Part shown: piece by piece, positions 32,847-44,044 of the stretch | How the letters are laid out: each line of letters starts with the position of its first letter | How positions within the stretch are numbered: the first letter of the stretch is position 1 | Assembly: GCA_963565915.1 (NCBI GenBank) | Contig: OY751496.1 | Coordinates: 682,001-746,000 of the forward strand | Origin: Entoloma clypeatum | Taxonomy: Eukaryota; Basidiomycota; Agaricomycetes; Agaricales; Entolomataceae | Length of the DNA stretch: 64,000 nt | Direction of reading: 5' to 3' | Notes under the pieces: generated by a model | What the model saw: the letters and a program-made list of their open reading frames with translations, nothing else | Told to the model about the DNA's origin: nothing | The model's database searches: none | Translations under genes and position numbers: made by a program

Positions 32847-34321
32847 ACCTGTTGGTATGCTTGGTACAATTTTGACGCCGTCGGTCCAGGCCGTCCTCCA
32901 TCCCTGATGTGGTGTCGATATTGCGGATGAAAGGAGTGAGAGCTAGGGCGATGGGTATGGGTGGGAGGAGCAGATCGTCTGGGGGGTAAGTCCCTCTGGA
33001 TGGGCCATCTGCTGGGTTGAGGGCCGAAGAGACGTAACGGGTGTGGTATTTGACTCCCAGTTCTTCTTCCATGCCATGAATTCGCTTGAAGACGTCGTTG
33101 ACCTCTTGGTTTCTGCTGCGACCTTTCCACCAACCTTCGACAACTCCCCGGTTGTCTCCGTAGAGTCGGATGTCCTTGGCATCTGAAAAGAGCTGTGTTG
33201 CAACAGTTGCGAGGAATTCAAAACCCACGGCCTCGGCCCAGGTGATGTCTCTGCCGCTTTCCTCCCAGCCCTGGACCAAGAGCCAAGCTCGCCAGCGTTG
33301 CCCGACAACGATTCTGATTCCAGTGGAGGAGCTGGCATCGGAGTAAGCTTGGATATCGATGATCTGTTGAGGGGGTGATATAACATGGGGGGGTGATATA
33401 ACGCGGGGAGAGTGGTGGGTTTAGGAGTTTGTTGGTCCACCACACGAGATCCTTGATTACTGATCGTGAGGGGGTTCGTGGCTTGAACGGCTTGTTGTAA
33501 AAATAGCGTATCATTGCCTCAAGGCCAGTGAGGTATGCGCGTCCCTGTGGGATGACATAAGTTGAGTGCATGAGTTTTCCATACAATTTCAGAAGTTCAT
33601 TTAATTGGTGTGTTCGGCTTGTGTTCTATCTTTGGATGGCCTCGAGGTACTTGGCATGTTTCCTGTCTGTTAGGGTTACGGTTTTGTTGCGGATGTCCCA
33701 GCGGAAGCCAATGAAGTTGTTTGAGGTTGCAAAAGGTAGGTCCTTGCTGAGTTGCCAAGGGATGCCAAGGGGGAAGGACACATTGTTGATGTCTTCCTGG
33801 GTGTAGGCGTGTGATTGATTGGCATCCCGTTGGGGAAAATTCCGTAAGGGGAATTTCATGTCCTCGTGCCATTCCTTGATCCGGTCATTGGGAAGTGTTG
33901 ATCCAGTGAACCAGATTCTCACCCTCTCGTGCTTTTCGCCGCCCTGGTCTATGATGACCTGTCTGGTGATCTTTCTGAGTTTGTTGTAATTTTCAATCTG
34001 GTCGCGAGGAAGCCGAAAGAAGATGTGGTCGTCGACCCATTTGGCGATGGGGCCGATTCCTTTGGCACGCATGAGATCTGCCCCTGCATCGCCGATGATG
34101 CCGTGAATTCCTGCTGAGGATGCCAGTCCGAAGCAGCAGCACGTGTCTACTGCAAATTGATCATCTTCCGTGGTCCTGACCACGAGGCCAGGCCATTGTT
34201 CGTGACGAATGGGGATGGTTCTGTATGCTTCGGCGACGTCCCTCACTGCTGCTTCAGTTCCGGGAGTCCAGATTCTACTAGCTGATGATGCCAAGCCTGA
34301 GGTAAGTATGGGGTGCATGCC
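32725..34321 (-). pseudogene. DIRS-B reverse transcriptase and RNase H, broken
   Basis: RT (33626-34318) has YRTIPIRHEQWPGLVV and the intact active-site box KWVDDHIF. It is followed by RNase H with AYSDASSSTG, LYGDNRGVVEGWW and TRYVSSALNPADGPSRG, ending at 32725. A TAG at 33626-33628 stands where DIRS-A has Trp (EEWN). A frameshift lies near 33380-33420, next to a small tandem duplication of about 16 bp (ttatatcacccccc). The RT frame is the same as that of the zinc-knuckle part of gag upstream, separated by a single TGA at 34322-34324. This suggests gag-RT-RNase H was one polyprotein. Confidence 0.85.
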
Positions 34322-36093
34322 TCATTTCTGCATAATGCTAGGCTGTGCGAGGGGGCAAGTTTGAGCTCCGTGAGAGGAAGATCCGCAGCCCAAGCACTTG
34401 TGCCTGAGTGTGGTCAACCCGTTTGCATCCTGATGTGCGTTGCCAGTCCATGCACAGGACCTGACTGCGTGGGTTGATGAGTTGGTTTCTATCGTCTCTG
34501 GAACACCGGGCCGTCTTACCATCCCAGGTAAGAGTGGTGTTGCAGCCGGCTATGTTATGTGGGTGACGTCCGAGACAGAGCGCGCAGGCTGAAAGGTCTC
34601 AGGATGCTTGTTTGTCTGGGTTTCCAGAGCGTGTCGCCCTTCTGTTGCGAGATGGGGATGCGGAACGGGTGCATTCGCCTCGACGGGCCTGCAGGGATGA
34701 CGATTGGTTGCGATGATGTCTCCCTGATTGGTTGCGGCGGTGTCTGGGTGAAGGAGGGGGTGAATTGGAGCAGTTTCCGCCTCGATGGTTCATCAGTTTG
34801 CGCTCATATTTGCTCGTTGATTGAAGGTTGGACTGATGGAGACACGTTTGGGGAAGAGAAGGGGGAAGGAATGGGTCGGGGTGTCGATTTGCAGAGGTTG
34901 GTAAAGGACCCATGATATATTGAGGGGGGAAATGACATGCGCATGTTCGGGAGCAGCGGGGGGTGTCGTTTGCGGTGGACATCGTGCATGCAGGGGGGAC
35001 ATGACATACGTGTGATGTGAGATGCATGTTAAATGTTGGGTGCGTTGCGTGATGCATGTTGTGTTGTGTTGCGTGATGCATTAATTTCCATGTCGGAAAT
35101 GAGGGATGCATGTGTTGCGGTCAAATGCGTGTTCAACGGGGGGGAGTTGATGTAGTTGCAATTTTGATTTTTGGATGGTCGAGGGGACGTTTGTGTGGGG
35201 TGAATAATTGGGTAGTTTGATTAGCAAGTGGGTTTGGGTGTAACTTTTAGGTTTGGAAAATGTACCATGGCTTGTCTGTGCGCCATTAGTGTGAGGCGGG
35301 ATTCAATCGTGTGGAGTCTTTCGAGGTTGATGGGGGTTAGGTCAAAGGTGCATTTCGAGCCGAGAGTGTCGAACCACGCCTTGCGCACGGTGGCTTGATA
35401 TTCAATGAGAGCTTGGTCGCTATCGTATGCGAGGTGGGAGCGTTGGATTTCTAGTGCGCAGAAGAAGTCAATCATGGCGGAAGTGTGCTTTTCTGGCCAT
35501 AGCTCTTCTTTCATTACACGGACAAGGATCTTGCCCGCGAAGGCGAGTTGGTCCCATGAGAGTGCCGTGTCGGGGATGGCGTTGCGGGAGGCTTTGGTGG
35601 TGGCAATGGGCCTGAGGTGCATCATGTCCAAATCTTCGGTGGTGATGCTGAATGTCTCATTGGCGAAGGAGGTGGTGGGTATGGTGGCCTCAATGCATCC
35701 TTCTCTCATGAAATACTAAAGTTCAATCCATTGGAACTTGGTGAGCTTCTGACAGGCGTAGTCAAGAGGGTTGAGGGATTCGACGCTCAGAATGGTAATG
35801 CCGGATGGGAAATCACCTGCTTTGGCGCTCGACTTGTTGGTTTCAGCTCCTTGATTAAGAAGGGCTGCGTCTGCGGCGGCTGCTGCTGCTGCTGTGGCTG
35901 CTTCCTCTTCGTCTCTAGTTACTTCCCAGGCGATGTGACGTATTTGGCGGTCAGCTTGCCAGTTTTGGCGAAGGATGGGGGTGACATTTGCTTCAGGGAT
36001 TCCTAGATCAGTGAGGGCTTGTCGAGAGGCAGCATAATGTTTGCTGGTGAAGTCTGGCTCCAGTTCCTGTAGCGGGTCAGGAGCGAGTGGCAT
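34322..36093 (-). pseudogene. DIRS-B gag-like region with zinc knuckles, broken
   Basis: It begins at ATG 36093 (MPLAPDPL). The first part (35716-36093) runs to QWIEL, then TAG at 35716-35718, then YFMREGCIEA in the same frame to 35221. That stop is a substitution, probably in a Trp codon. Further on the minus strand, 34500-34590 reads CALCLGRHPHNIAGC, and 34322-34440 reads CLGCGSSSHGAQTC, a CX2CX4HX4C knuckle, in a different frame (frameshift near 34425). The segment 34600-35200 is low-complexity with repeats of tgatgcat and no clear protein. Gag identity rests on the zinc knuckles just before RT. Confidence 0.6.
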
Positions 36094-36209
36094 GTTCACG
36101 AGGATCTAGAGAATGGTGTCAAAGGAGTGTGATGATGGAATGAAGGAAAAAGACTAGTATGAATGTTAAATTGATGTTGGGGTGTTACAGGTTCTTATAT
36201 TGAAAAATG

Positions 36210-36228
36210 GAGAGCCATGTCGGCTCTC
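36210..36228. other. Hairpin in the DIRS-B 5' leader
   Basis: GAGAGCC and GGCTCTC pair around a 5-nt loop. The function is unknown. Confidence 0.4.
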
Positions 36229-36484
36229 TACGCGAGGGCATGGATGCGGCGAGGACGAAGGTGCTGATGCCGCATCCACGTGACGAGTCAGAGACACAAC
36301 TCAGTCTCGCTCGTGTCAGTGTGACTCCCCAAATTCAGCAGTTTCAACAGATGTCGAGTGATCTCAGCATCCGCCACAGTTCTACAACATTTTTGTGTGT
36401 TCAATTCAATCAGAGTCAATCCTAAATACTGTCTGTGTTGACCATCAGGCCATGAAAGTAGCTGGGAAGGCAATCTGAGAAATC

Positions 36485-36539
36485 TGCCAACCTCGAGGAT
36501 TTTGACACAGCCACGCCAACCTTAGGGTGAGGGATAGTA
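36485..36539 (-). repeat. DIRS-B right inverted terminal repeat
   Basis: The reverse complement starts TACTATCCCTCACCCTAAGG and continues GTTGGCGTGGCTGTGTCAA, matching 12325-12379. The match ends at 36539. Positions 36540-36845 to the right hold no gene or repeat I can support. Confidence 0.75.
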
Positions 36540-36848
36540 TCAGACTATGTTTGCAACAGCTTTTCAGGGAGATTCTCCACAAGCTCTAATATATGATGTT
36601 AATGCGACATATGACTGCCATAATTATTGGGACCCTCTGCTTCACCTTAAACGAGTCTTGCCACTTGTGTTCTAACCGAAAGGTTTCTTGCGTTTTTACA
36701 GCCCCTGAGAGACCTTCACGATGGCAGAATGCAAGTTGATGAAGGACTTGCGTCTGATGTCACATAATCATCACGGTGCCCGGAGCTAGTCGGACGATGC
36801 GGACGATGCGGCGAATGCTATAGCAAGCAAAAATCAACCCATTGGAAT

Positions 36849-36892
36849 AGGGTCTGTTTGCAACTCGCTTAGCTGAGATATTTTTTGAACGA
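36849..36892 (+). repeat. Harbinger left TIR
   Basis: AGGGTCTGTTTGCAAC followed by CTTAGCTGAG and TTTTGAACGAA. It pairs with 40222-40265 with one gap and several substitutions. Confidence 0.85.
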
Positions 36893-37386
36893 ATGTGCCA
36901 AGGATTATTTGAAACCTTGTTGAGGATGCCCCATGCAACAATATCTTGAGCGAATGTGTTGCCATCATGCATCATGTGTCACGTCCGCAACAAGAAGTTC
37001 ATGATCATGTGACTGAATCGTACATGTCGCGTCATCGCCCACCATCATCCTCCTGGGTTTCTCAAGGACCTGTAAGTTCGCGACAAGTTTTTCTGCTGCA
37101 AATCAGCCTATTTTCTGTTGCCCATCTATGGAGAGAGTCTGCATTTCCAAATGCTAGGCTAACTACAACAGGTTAGTCTTGGAATCTTCTCATTTCTCAT
37201 GTTATGAGCCCCCCCCCCCCTCGAAACAGCTCCAACGCAAGCTCCAATGTGCGTGTGGTCGGTGGAGCAGTGTTTGAGGCTTTATGATAGGTTGCAAGGC
37301 TTGGAAAGGGCTTAAAAGGCGAACGAGATGGGGAGGTTCCTATTTAAAACATTTGTGCATGCATTGCCTCTTACATCATCTCAGCT

Positions 37387-38823
37387 ATGTCATACCAGCA
37401 ATACAGCCCCCGCCGCTACCTCTCTCCCACCGCCAAACCTGTCAATTGCCTCCCCCCCATCTCCTTGCATGATGATGATCGCACCCCTCCGCTGCCATCT
37501 GTAGCTTTCTCAAATGCACACTATTTGGATCCATTATCCCAGCCCTCCTTTCCTCCTGTCCTCCTCTCTTTTCAGAATTTTGTCTCTACAATTCCTCAGC
37601 CTCCCTTGACTTCTCGAAAGCTTCCTCCGTTGTTTAATTCAGCCCACACCCCACGCGACCTCTCCGAAATTCCCGAGAAGTATGTTGGGGATTTTCGCTC
37701 CCCTTTGGAGTCCATTCATGCCCAGGTTCCTCTCTCCACTCCCAAATACGCATCCACTTTCGATGACAACAACAACATGGGATGTACTGTACCCCAGAAG
37801 ACTCGCCCTGATCCATTTCCCCTTGACGCTATGGGAATCTTTCCTCCCACCCACTCCCCCTCCTGCTTCCACATGTGGCACCAAATCGAAATTGCGCCCG
37901 CGCTTGTCCACCAACAAGAAAAATGCCCCTGGAAAAAAGACTCCCACTGTGGGAAAAGGGTCCCGCAAGAAGCTCACCGGCGCACAGCTCATTCAACTTG
38001 CGTGAATTGTTATAACTAAGCAGCCCTTTTTAGCCCCCCATGGCACGAAGGGTACTACATGGGCAGCTGTTGCCCAGGCCTTCAAGGACATTGTATCTGT
38101 TCCATTTGATGTCGACGGCGATTATGTACGACTTAAAGCGGAAGGTATTGTCCTCCATCACAAGGTATGTGAGTCTTCTCAATATGACAAACCCTTCACC
38201 ATTATTTCCTTAGGATTCCGAGAGTACAGATGCAAAGGCCAAGGCCATTGTGGCCATACTCGGGAATGATACCTCTGACGCGATCGTCATGGGTGCACTC
38301 ACTGACAAGATGGAACAGCAATGGGACCAAGCACAGACGTTAACAGAGGACAAGCGGAACGAGGTCGCGAAGGTATGTCACTCCCCCTGACCTCTGTTCT
38401 TCTTCTCATCATTGTTATCAGATCAATGAGGAGAATCATAAAGGAGGGGAGGCAATCCGGACGGCATCCCTGAAGACCCTTGGACATCCATCTCGCAAGC
38501 GTTCTGCCCCGCCTGCGGATGATGATGTTGTTGAGGTCACTGATACGGAGGCACCTGCCATGCCCTCTAATGAAGACTCGAAATCCTCACTGACAACCGA
38601 AAGCGATGTGGATGAGGGACAGTCGAAGAAGCGCCGCAAGTCAGATCGTTGAAGCATTAAGTCTGAGAAGCTCTTGCTCTCACTCCAGGAAGACCGCTCT
38701 GAACGCCGTGTTTGCCACGATCATATGGAGCACCACTTGAAGGTCACTCAGGAACAAGGAGCTGCCCTTGTGAGTGTACTTTCGAAGTTGGTTGATCTCG
38801 AGACTGCAAAGGATGGGAACTAG
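37387..38823 (+). pseudogene. Harbinger accessory (putative DNA-binding) protein, broken
   Basis: It begins MSYQQYSP (37387) with a long proline-rich N-terminus. A frameshift lies between about 37750 and 37900, after which the frame reads KKTPTVGKGSRKKLTGAQ. A helix-rich segment follows, resembling the Myb/SANT-like accessory proteins of Harbinger elements (FLAPHGTKGTTWAAVAQAF). Two 49-nt introns fit GT-AG: 38165-38213 and 38373-38421. A basic nuclear-localisation-like KKRRKSDR closes the acidic tail. Two in-frame TGA codons (38003-38005 and 38650-38652) interrupt frames that stay open on both sides and are consistent with former CGA. The assignment as accessory protein rests on position and the GTKG-W motif. 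Confidence 0.65.
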
Positions 38824-38852
38824 TTTAGATTGTAACATTTAGAAAAGAATAT

Positions 38853-40051
38853 CTATGGTTTTGGTACGAAATACTCCTCGAGTGTAGGTGGAAGACAGTG
38901 AAAGTATCTTGCAGTCTGATTTGGACACACACAGTTGTGTGCATTAGTCAACAAACAGCCAACCCGGTAATATAACCCGAGAGGTGATTGATATAGTCGA
39001 TGCTTCCACCAAGCATTAAGGAATGGAAAAAGTCTTGTAACATCACCAAAGCCATGCTCCACCTCAATTCTCACCACAGCCATCGCCTCGTTCCAGTCTA
39101 ACTCCTCTGCTGTCTGTTGTCCTTCACCCGAAAAAGGGCTCAGTATGTGATGACTGAGGTCTCCAAAGATTTGGAGGTAACGTTCATGAGGCAGAGTATC
39201 TTCATTGGTGTTTGGGCAGATTGACTCCAAGTATTTTGACTCCGCAAGTAGATGGTTGTCATTGCGTCGACCCTCAACGGGACCATGAAGGTTGCCGTAC
39301 ATGCCATTGGGAAGTCGAATGGCTTGGTATTTGAGAGCATGAACTTTCTTGTAGCCGTTATATGCCTGTCGTTGGTACTGACTCAGCCGGCACATGGCAC
39401 GGATAGTGCAGTCAATGAATCCAATTACGGAGGTGGCGGGTGCACCTGCGTTGTGGATTGCATTGGCATAACATTTGAGGAAAGCTGGGGTTAAGAGTGG
39501 GTTATGCTCGAAGTCAAAAAGGTGTTCCCATTTGTCGTTGATCCAGGCTGCAAGCTCATTGATGACTTCAGAAATGGCTGAACGGTCACGTTCAAACCTG
39601 CCGACAAGGTCGAATTGGTCAGATGCGGAGCATAGTCGGGCAATTAGAAGGCATAATGCTTCAATTGCAGGAAATTTATGTCTCAATCGTGTGATGAATG
39701 GATCTGGTAGGTTGAGGACATTGCACAGATCAAGTAACTCTTCTGCATAGAATCTTCCTGACTGTCTCAATGATGTGAAGGGACTTCAATAACATTGAAA
39801 CTATACCGAAATTCGTACAAGCATTCACGTGCATCAAGAGATAGCAACATATCCTCACTGATCCTCTGCCCTCCTTGAGATTTCCAACCTTCCTCTGCTC
39901 GTCGTTGTTGATCCTCGAGTTCCAAAACCTCTAGTTCAGTGAGATCATCATCATCCTCAGCCTCATTGTCCATCACAAGGGAGATTCGGAGAAGATTGTT
40001 GAAGTACGAAAGGGCAGCAACGAGTAATAAAATAAGGGTGGGCCTGTGCAT
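38853..40051 (-). pseudogene. Harbinger DDE transposase, probably frameshifted
   Basis: The catalytic domain is recognisable: first Asp in GFIDCTIR, YNGYKKVHALKYQAI, second Asp in EGRRNDNHLL, and Glu in RIEVEHGFG, the DDE triad of the PIF/Harbinger (DDE_Tnp_4) fold. The N-terminal part begins at ATG 40051 (MHRPTLIL) and ends with a stop at 39767. The catalytic frame is open upstream only to 39770 and is offset by one base. Either a 1-nt change near 39770 breaks the gene or an unrecognised intron spans it. The splice sites I tried gave the wrong phase. It converges on the accessory gene with only 29 bp between the two stops. Confidence 0.82.
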
Positions 40052-40221
40052 TGAGATATGGCTGAAGGGGCTTGTAGGAGCTTTGCGGTGGAAAGGCGCG
40101 TCACTCAACAGTGGCCGTGCTGTGCAACGTCCCCTTTTGGAAGTGATCACGCGGAAGGTTTGCAAACAGACTTTTCGCGTTTTCTGGGAATTTTGAGCGA
40201 ACACTGGACCGTTTCCAAGGC

Positions 40222-40265
40222 AAATTTCGTTCAAAAGCTCGGCTAAGGGGTTGCAGACAGACCCT
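40222..40265 (-). repeat. Harbinger right TIR
   Basis: The inverted copy reads AGGGTCTGTCTGCAAC followed by CTTAGCCGAG and TTTTGAACGAA on the minus strand. It is followed by the aat duplication. Confidence 0.85.
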
Positions 40266-41105
40266 AATTTGACCTTGGTTACATGTGGGAGGACAGAAAT
40301 AAATCCGAACTTTGATCTTGCCACTGTGTTGTAAGCACTCTGTTCCTCCTACATACCTTGATACTTAGACTTTCCGTCCGAGATCCCTGCGGTTCTTGTG
40401 CGGTTGGACAGCCTCGCCGTCTTGTGACTTCTTACTACATCGCTCAATCACCACTTCTCCATCTCTGGGTCTGCTAACTCAGTGCCGAAATCTTAATTTA
40501 GGGCATCAATGCATCACAGCCCAAGTGCCATATGTAGATGTACAGAGCCCAGATGTGAAAACGTGTTGGGGTTGGGGGCTGTTTTGGCCGATCTAAGCTT
40601 CAGCTTCAGGCCTCAGGTTCGGTTGGAATTGCAGTATTCCTTGTACCAATTTCTCACCTATCTCCTGTTAGGTTCGCCACAGGGACTCGTTGTACATACG
40701 CATGCAGAATTCAATGTGATCATTGCACATCGAATGCACAGGCCGAGATCTACCAGGTGGGGATATTGAACAGGGCCAGATATCAGGAACTTGAACGTTT
40801 GTCTGAGGGAGAGCCTTTCCTGGGCCTGACGATCTCTCCGACTCAGACTTATAGATACGACAAGTTATTCTGAGAAGCAAACCATTCTATAAGGTTGCTC
40901 ATGATGCATGACGACTGAGGTATACTGTACTTATCAAACCCGTACGTCAACTCACGTCAATTTGGAACACACCTGATAGCGTCCCTGCCGGTGCGACTGC
41001 GCACATCAATGATCAAGGGGTTCCATCGACAGTAGCAGTGCAGATTATAAAAGACCCGCGCCATCCCATCTTTTGACTCGTACGTCGCTCTCGAACCCTC
41101 CCAAG
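40266..41105. other. Intergenic, no gene seen
   Basis: Between the Harbinger element and gene B. Only short frames without protein-like character. It presumably includes the promoter of gene B. The sequence around 41040 (tataaaaga) could be its TATA box. Confidence 0.45.
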
Positions 41106-42966
41106 ATGCGAATGACCTTTTGTGCGTGCATATCTTCGTCTTCCTTTCAATGTGCTCATCCTTCACCACCTAATACCCCTAGACGGCATCTGGTTGATCT
41201 TTTTCGTTGTCGTAACGGTTGACGCTACCAACTGGACTCAGTGTTTGGCCAACATTCAAAACGACACATGGAGGACCGAACACCAGATTTCCAACGGTGC
41301 AACGGATAACCACGGTCGACCCATTGCTTTCAGCAGTAACACAACAGCTGTGACCTACAACACGTGCAAACTTGCTTGTGGCTCAGCGCCTGAACCCATT
41401 CAATGGTCGGTGTTTTCACAGCAGTTCAGTTCATGGCTGCTGCCATGGCTCGCCCTCGTGTCTCAGCTACCGTTCGGAGCGAACGACAAGTTGGACAACC
41501 TCATTGCGACTCTCCTCACGGTGGGGTCGCCGACCTTGGCAGCTTATTCGTTGGCGTTGACGGTTTTGAACGGGCGGTGGATTGTAAGGCGCTTCGCATC
41601 GTGCAACTACCCTAATAGCAGGAACGCCGTCCGTATTCTCAGCAGTCTCCAGCAATCTCCTTTGAAGGTCTCGTCAGAAGGACCGTTGCTGCCGTCCCTC
41701 ATCGTTCTCGCAGAGAATGACGAGTGGTGGACCGAACTCGTGGTTTGGTTGGATTACACCTACACCTGGTCAATCTCCGCAGCCACCTCTATCGCATGGG
41801 TAATCATCGCCTACATCTTCACTGTCATCGACTCCTTCACCGGTGATGTGACGAGCAGTATCAATGCCAGCGGACAAGCGATTGGGTCTATGTGGATATG
41901 GCTTCTACCAATCGTCATTGGCTGGCTCCAGATTTCGCCCAAGTGCGATTCAGTGCGTTTGTATCAAGCCGTAGAACGCGCAAACCAGTTAGCCTACGTT
42001 GCCAGCGCTACTGCAGGCGAAGAACCGAGACGCGCTGGTGACATCGCGAACCAGTATGCCATATCCCTTGAGCATGGGCCAGGAGATCGCCTGTGGCGTG
42101 ATGAGGGGTGTACGGTTCCTATATATAATTACGCGCGGTTCCTGCCATGGGTGCAAGCGGTGGAAACCGTGGCCGGTGCGTTTCACGCGGCTTCAGAAAA
42201 TGCTCGAGACCATAAACCCGTCGACGGCGTGGAATGGGTGCGAGAAAAGAGGCCGAATTTGCGACCTCATGACCGAAACAGAATAGGCACGAACATACAG
42301 GTAGAAAAATATTGCATATGTCGGGGGGAATCTCCGCGCGTTCCTAGGAGCGCATGGAGAGCGCATGTATGGTCCAGGATCTTCATTGCGTCCATTCTTG
42401 CGTTGTTGCTACAATGGGGCACAACTGGTGCCGCTGTGCTGGCGCAGTGGTTCACTCCGACAATTGGTAAGTCCCAAGGCGTCCAACCAGTAGATGTTAT
42501 GCTTACTGGAAGGGATACAGGTCTTGGATGTCGCACGGGGTCGTACATACTCTATGCCGCAGTTTCCACCCTCGTCTGGCTATTCCTCCTCCTCTCCAGT
42601 TTTCTATCGCACTATGTCACGACGACGTCTCGCCCCAGCTCGCACTTTCTGCCTTGGATTGCGCGATTATTGTCAATTGGACTTCGTCGGTTTGGGAAGG
42701 TCCTGGCCGCGTGCAATGCCATCTGGATTGTGGTTTCGTGTGTGTTCCAGTTCGGTAACTTCTATGATCGGTGTTGGTGCAACAGCAGCGTCCTAATGTG
42801 GAAGAACGCGGCCTATACTATCCTCCAGCTTACCGCAGCCGACGTCCCTGGCATTAAAGGCGCCTGGATAGGCGGAGTGGGCCTCGCAGCAGGGACTGCG
42901 ATCATCTTCGTCCTCTTTGTGAATATCTTCATCAATCCTCCACCCCCATCTCAGGCTGAGGAGTAG
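41106..42966 (+). CDS. Gene B: multi-span membrane protein, paralogue of A and D
   Basis: Exons 41106-41121, 41183-42466 and 42521-42966 give 581 residues. The first exon is 16 nt, as in gene A (MRMTF). The 61-nt intron joins it to GIWLIFFVVVTVDA, completing a signal peptide. The last exon is 446 nt in both A and B. Shared blocks include CKLACGSAPEPIQW, SQQFSSWLLPWLALVSQLPF, LLPIVIGWLQISPKCDS, VPIYNYARFLPWVQAVET and QWGTTGAAVL. There are about eight hydrophobic segments. The 54-nt second intron is a multiple of three and has no stop, so retention would only add 18 residues. Function unknown. Plasma-membrane or endomembrane location is inferred. Confidence 0.85.
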
Positions 42967-43514
42967 TGAAGAGGTGTCAGTCGAAGGGTTTTCAATGGTC
43001 CGAGTCGTGTACGACGTATTTAAGTACTCCTAGTTGTTAGAGCCAGCGAGCTTCATTAGCATATTATCTATACCCACATTAGTGCCTGTTGTATGTAGTT
43101 GTTCCAGTTCGTCACGAACTTTATACAAATTTCTGGACTTGAAGCTTTAGGGTATTTTCTTCTGCTCTGCCGCCAACGAAAGCTGAATCGAGTGGCAGGC
43201 ATGGGTCGGAAAGATGAACACAGTAGTGAACGTGACTGACTTTATTTTCTCTACTACACATCAACTACTGGTACATAGTAAGTACACTTGTTTGCCGGCA
43301 GGAGCTCCCATGTCGCTTTCATCATGGCGCCCCCACCGCCTCGTTCCATAAGGATAAAGACAGTGACGAGGGCGGCTACCAGAATCCTAAGGGACGCGGC
43401 GACGACATTCACTCGACGATGTTTACATATGTGTCCTCCGAACGCATAAAAATCCCTTCTTACTGAGGTTCGTTGACGTTCAACCCACCATCTTCATTTC
43501 AGCCTCATCCGGCC
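42967..43514. other. Intergenic, no gene seen
   Basis: Downstream of gene B, with no supportable coding sequence. The string tataaaaatcc near 43446 is not assigned to a gene. Confidence 0.4.
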
Positions 43515-44044
43515 CTAGTCCCATCTCCACTTCCCATCCTGCTCAATTTTGCGAGCCATCGCAAATCCTACGATCTGTCCATCAACTGGATCCAACCAAT
43601 CGACATGCTTGATTGGGAGTTCAACGGCGTCAACAAAGAAAGTTCGGGAATGCGCAGCATACAGGATGCGATCCGTGTGTGAAGTGACAGGTGATTGGCG
43701 GTCTGCGAGGAAGTCCGTTGCCCCCGGCTGAACAGTTGTTTTCTATCGTCACTCCACTGGTGGTATGAGAGTAGGAATCCGTTTGATAGCGCTATTGACA
43801 CCGACAAGGGGATAAGAAAAGTGCGTACCTTGAAGCCTAGTCTGATCCCTTTGATATTCAATCCATCAACAGGGTATTTTTGCCTCCGCACCCGGCCAGT
43901 GTCATATCGCATTTCTTCCCCGGTGAGGCGGAAGCTACCATCGTTCAGCTGCCTGATGTGCCGCCATTTGTTTCTCTGGATGCTAGACTCTTCAATCTTG
44001 GCGCCTTGGTGAGTATAGACAAGGCTCTCTATGGAATGATTCAC
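43515..44044 (-). CDS. Hypothetical two-exon fragment, strand uncertain
   Basis: On the minus strand an exon ending GLNIKGIRLGFK (from about 44044 down to 43829) can join, through a 101-nt GT-AG phase-0 intron (43728-43828), to an exon of 71 codons including the stop (43515-43727). That exon reads ILYAAHSRTFFVDAVELPI and KHVDWLDPVDGQIVGFAM. These segments look protein-like, but the plus strand also has open frames here. I recognise no family, and the 5' end is not defined. It may be a decayed gene. Confidence 0.3.

Larger units (their letters stand above)
12325..36539 (-). mobile_element. DIRS-B: DIRS-like tyrosine-recombinase retrotransposon, host of three copia insertions
   Basis: The ends are inverted repeats of about 55 bp (12325-12379 and 36485-36539), starting TACTATCCCTCACCCTAAGG inward. 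Between them, on the minus strand, lie a gag-like gene with zinc knuckles, RT, RNase H and a tyrosine recombinase. Removing copia-3 with copia-2 (12458-24096) and copia-5 (25450-32203) leaves about 5.8 kb, a normal DIRS size. Inverted terminal repeats plus a recombinase in place of an integrase fit the DIRS-1 plan, in contrast to the split direct repeats of DIRS-A. That the repeats belong to this element is inferred from position and size. The 3' untranslated part holds a hammerhead motif. Confidence 0.7.
36849..40265. mobile_element. PIF/Harbinger DNA transposon (3.4 kb) with TIRs and two convergent genes
   Basis: The ends are imperfect inverted repeats of about 45 bp starting AGGGTCTGTTTGCAAC on the left and AGGGTCTGTCTGCAAC on the reversed right. 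They are flanked by aat on both sides (36846-36848 and 40266-40268), a 3-bp duplication as this superfamily makes. Inside are a plus-strand DNA-binding-type gene and a minus-strand DDE transposase, the two-gene content expected of Harbinger. Both genes are damaged. Confidence 0.88.

Noticed and set aside
34599..35111. Minus-strand His/Met-rich frame between the gag and zinc-knuckle parts of DIRS-B
   Set aside because: Its content comes from tgatgcat-type repeats, and the zinc-finger residues are in other frames. It is kept only as part of the gag region.
521..35718. Neurospora-type RIP (CpA to TpA) as the main mutation process
   Set aside because: Three stops (TAA at 521, TAG at 33626 and 35716) are not at CpG and could be CpA changes. 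However, most defects are at CpG, and no element shows the dense saturation expected of RIP.
41122..41182. Start of gene B at 41122 or at a later in-frame codon inside intron 1
   Set aside because: 41122 is a GTG. The 16-nt exon ending at 41121 plus a GT-AG intron gives an ATG start, a signal peptide and the same structure as gene A.
43473..43682. Plus-strand gene reading through 43473-43682
   Set aside because: Open but short, with no start context or family resemblance. The minus-strand reading with a phase-consistent intron looks more protein-like, though it too is weak.
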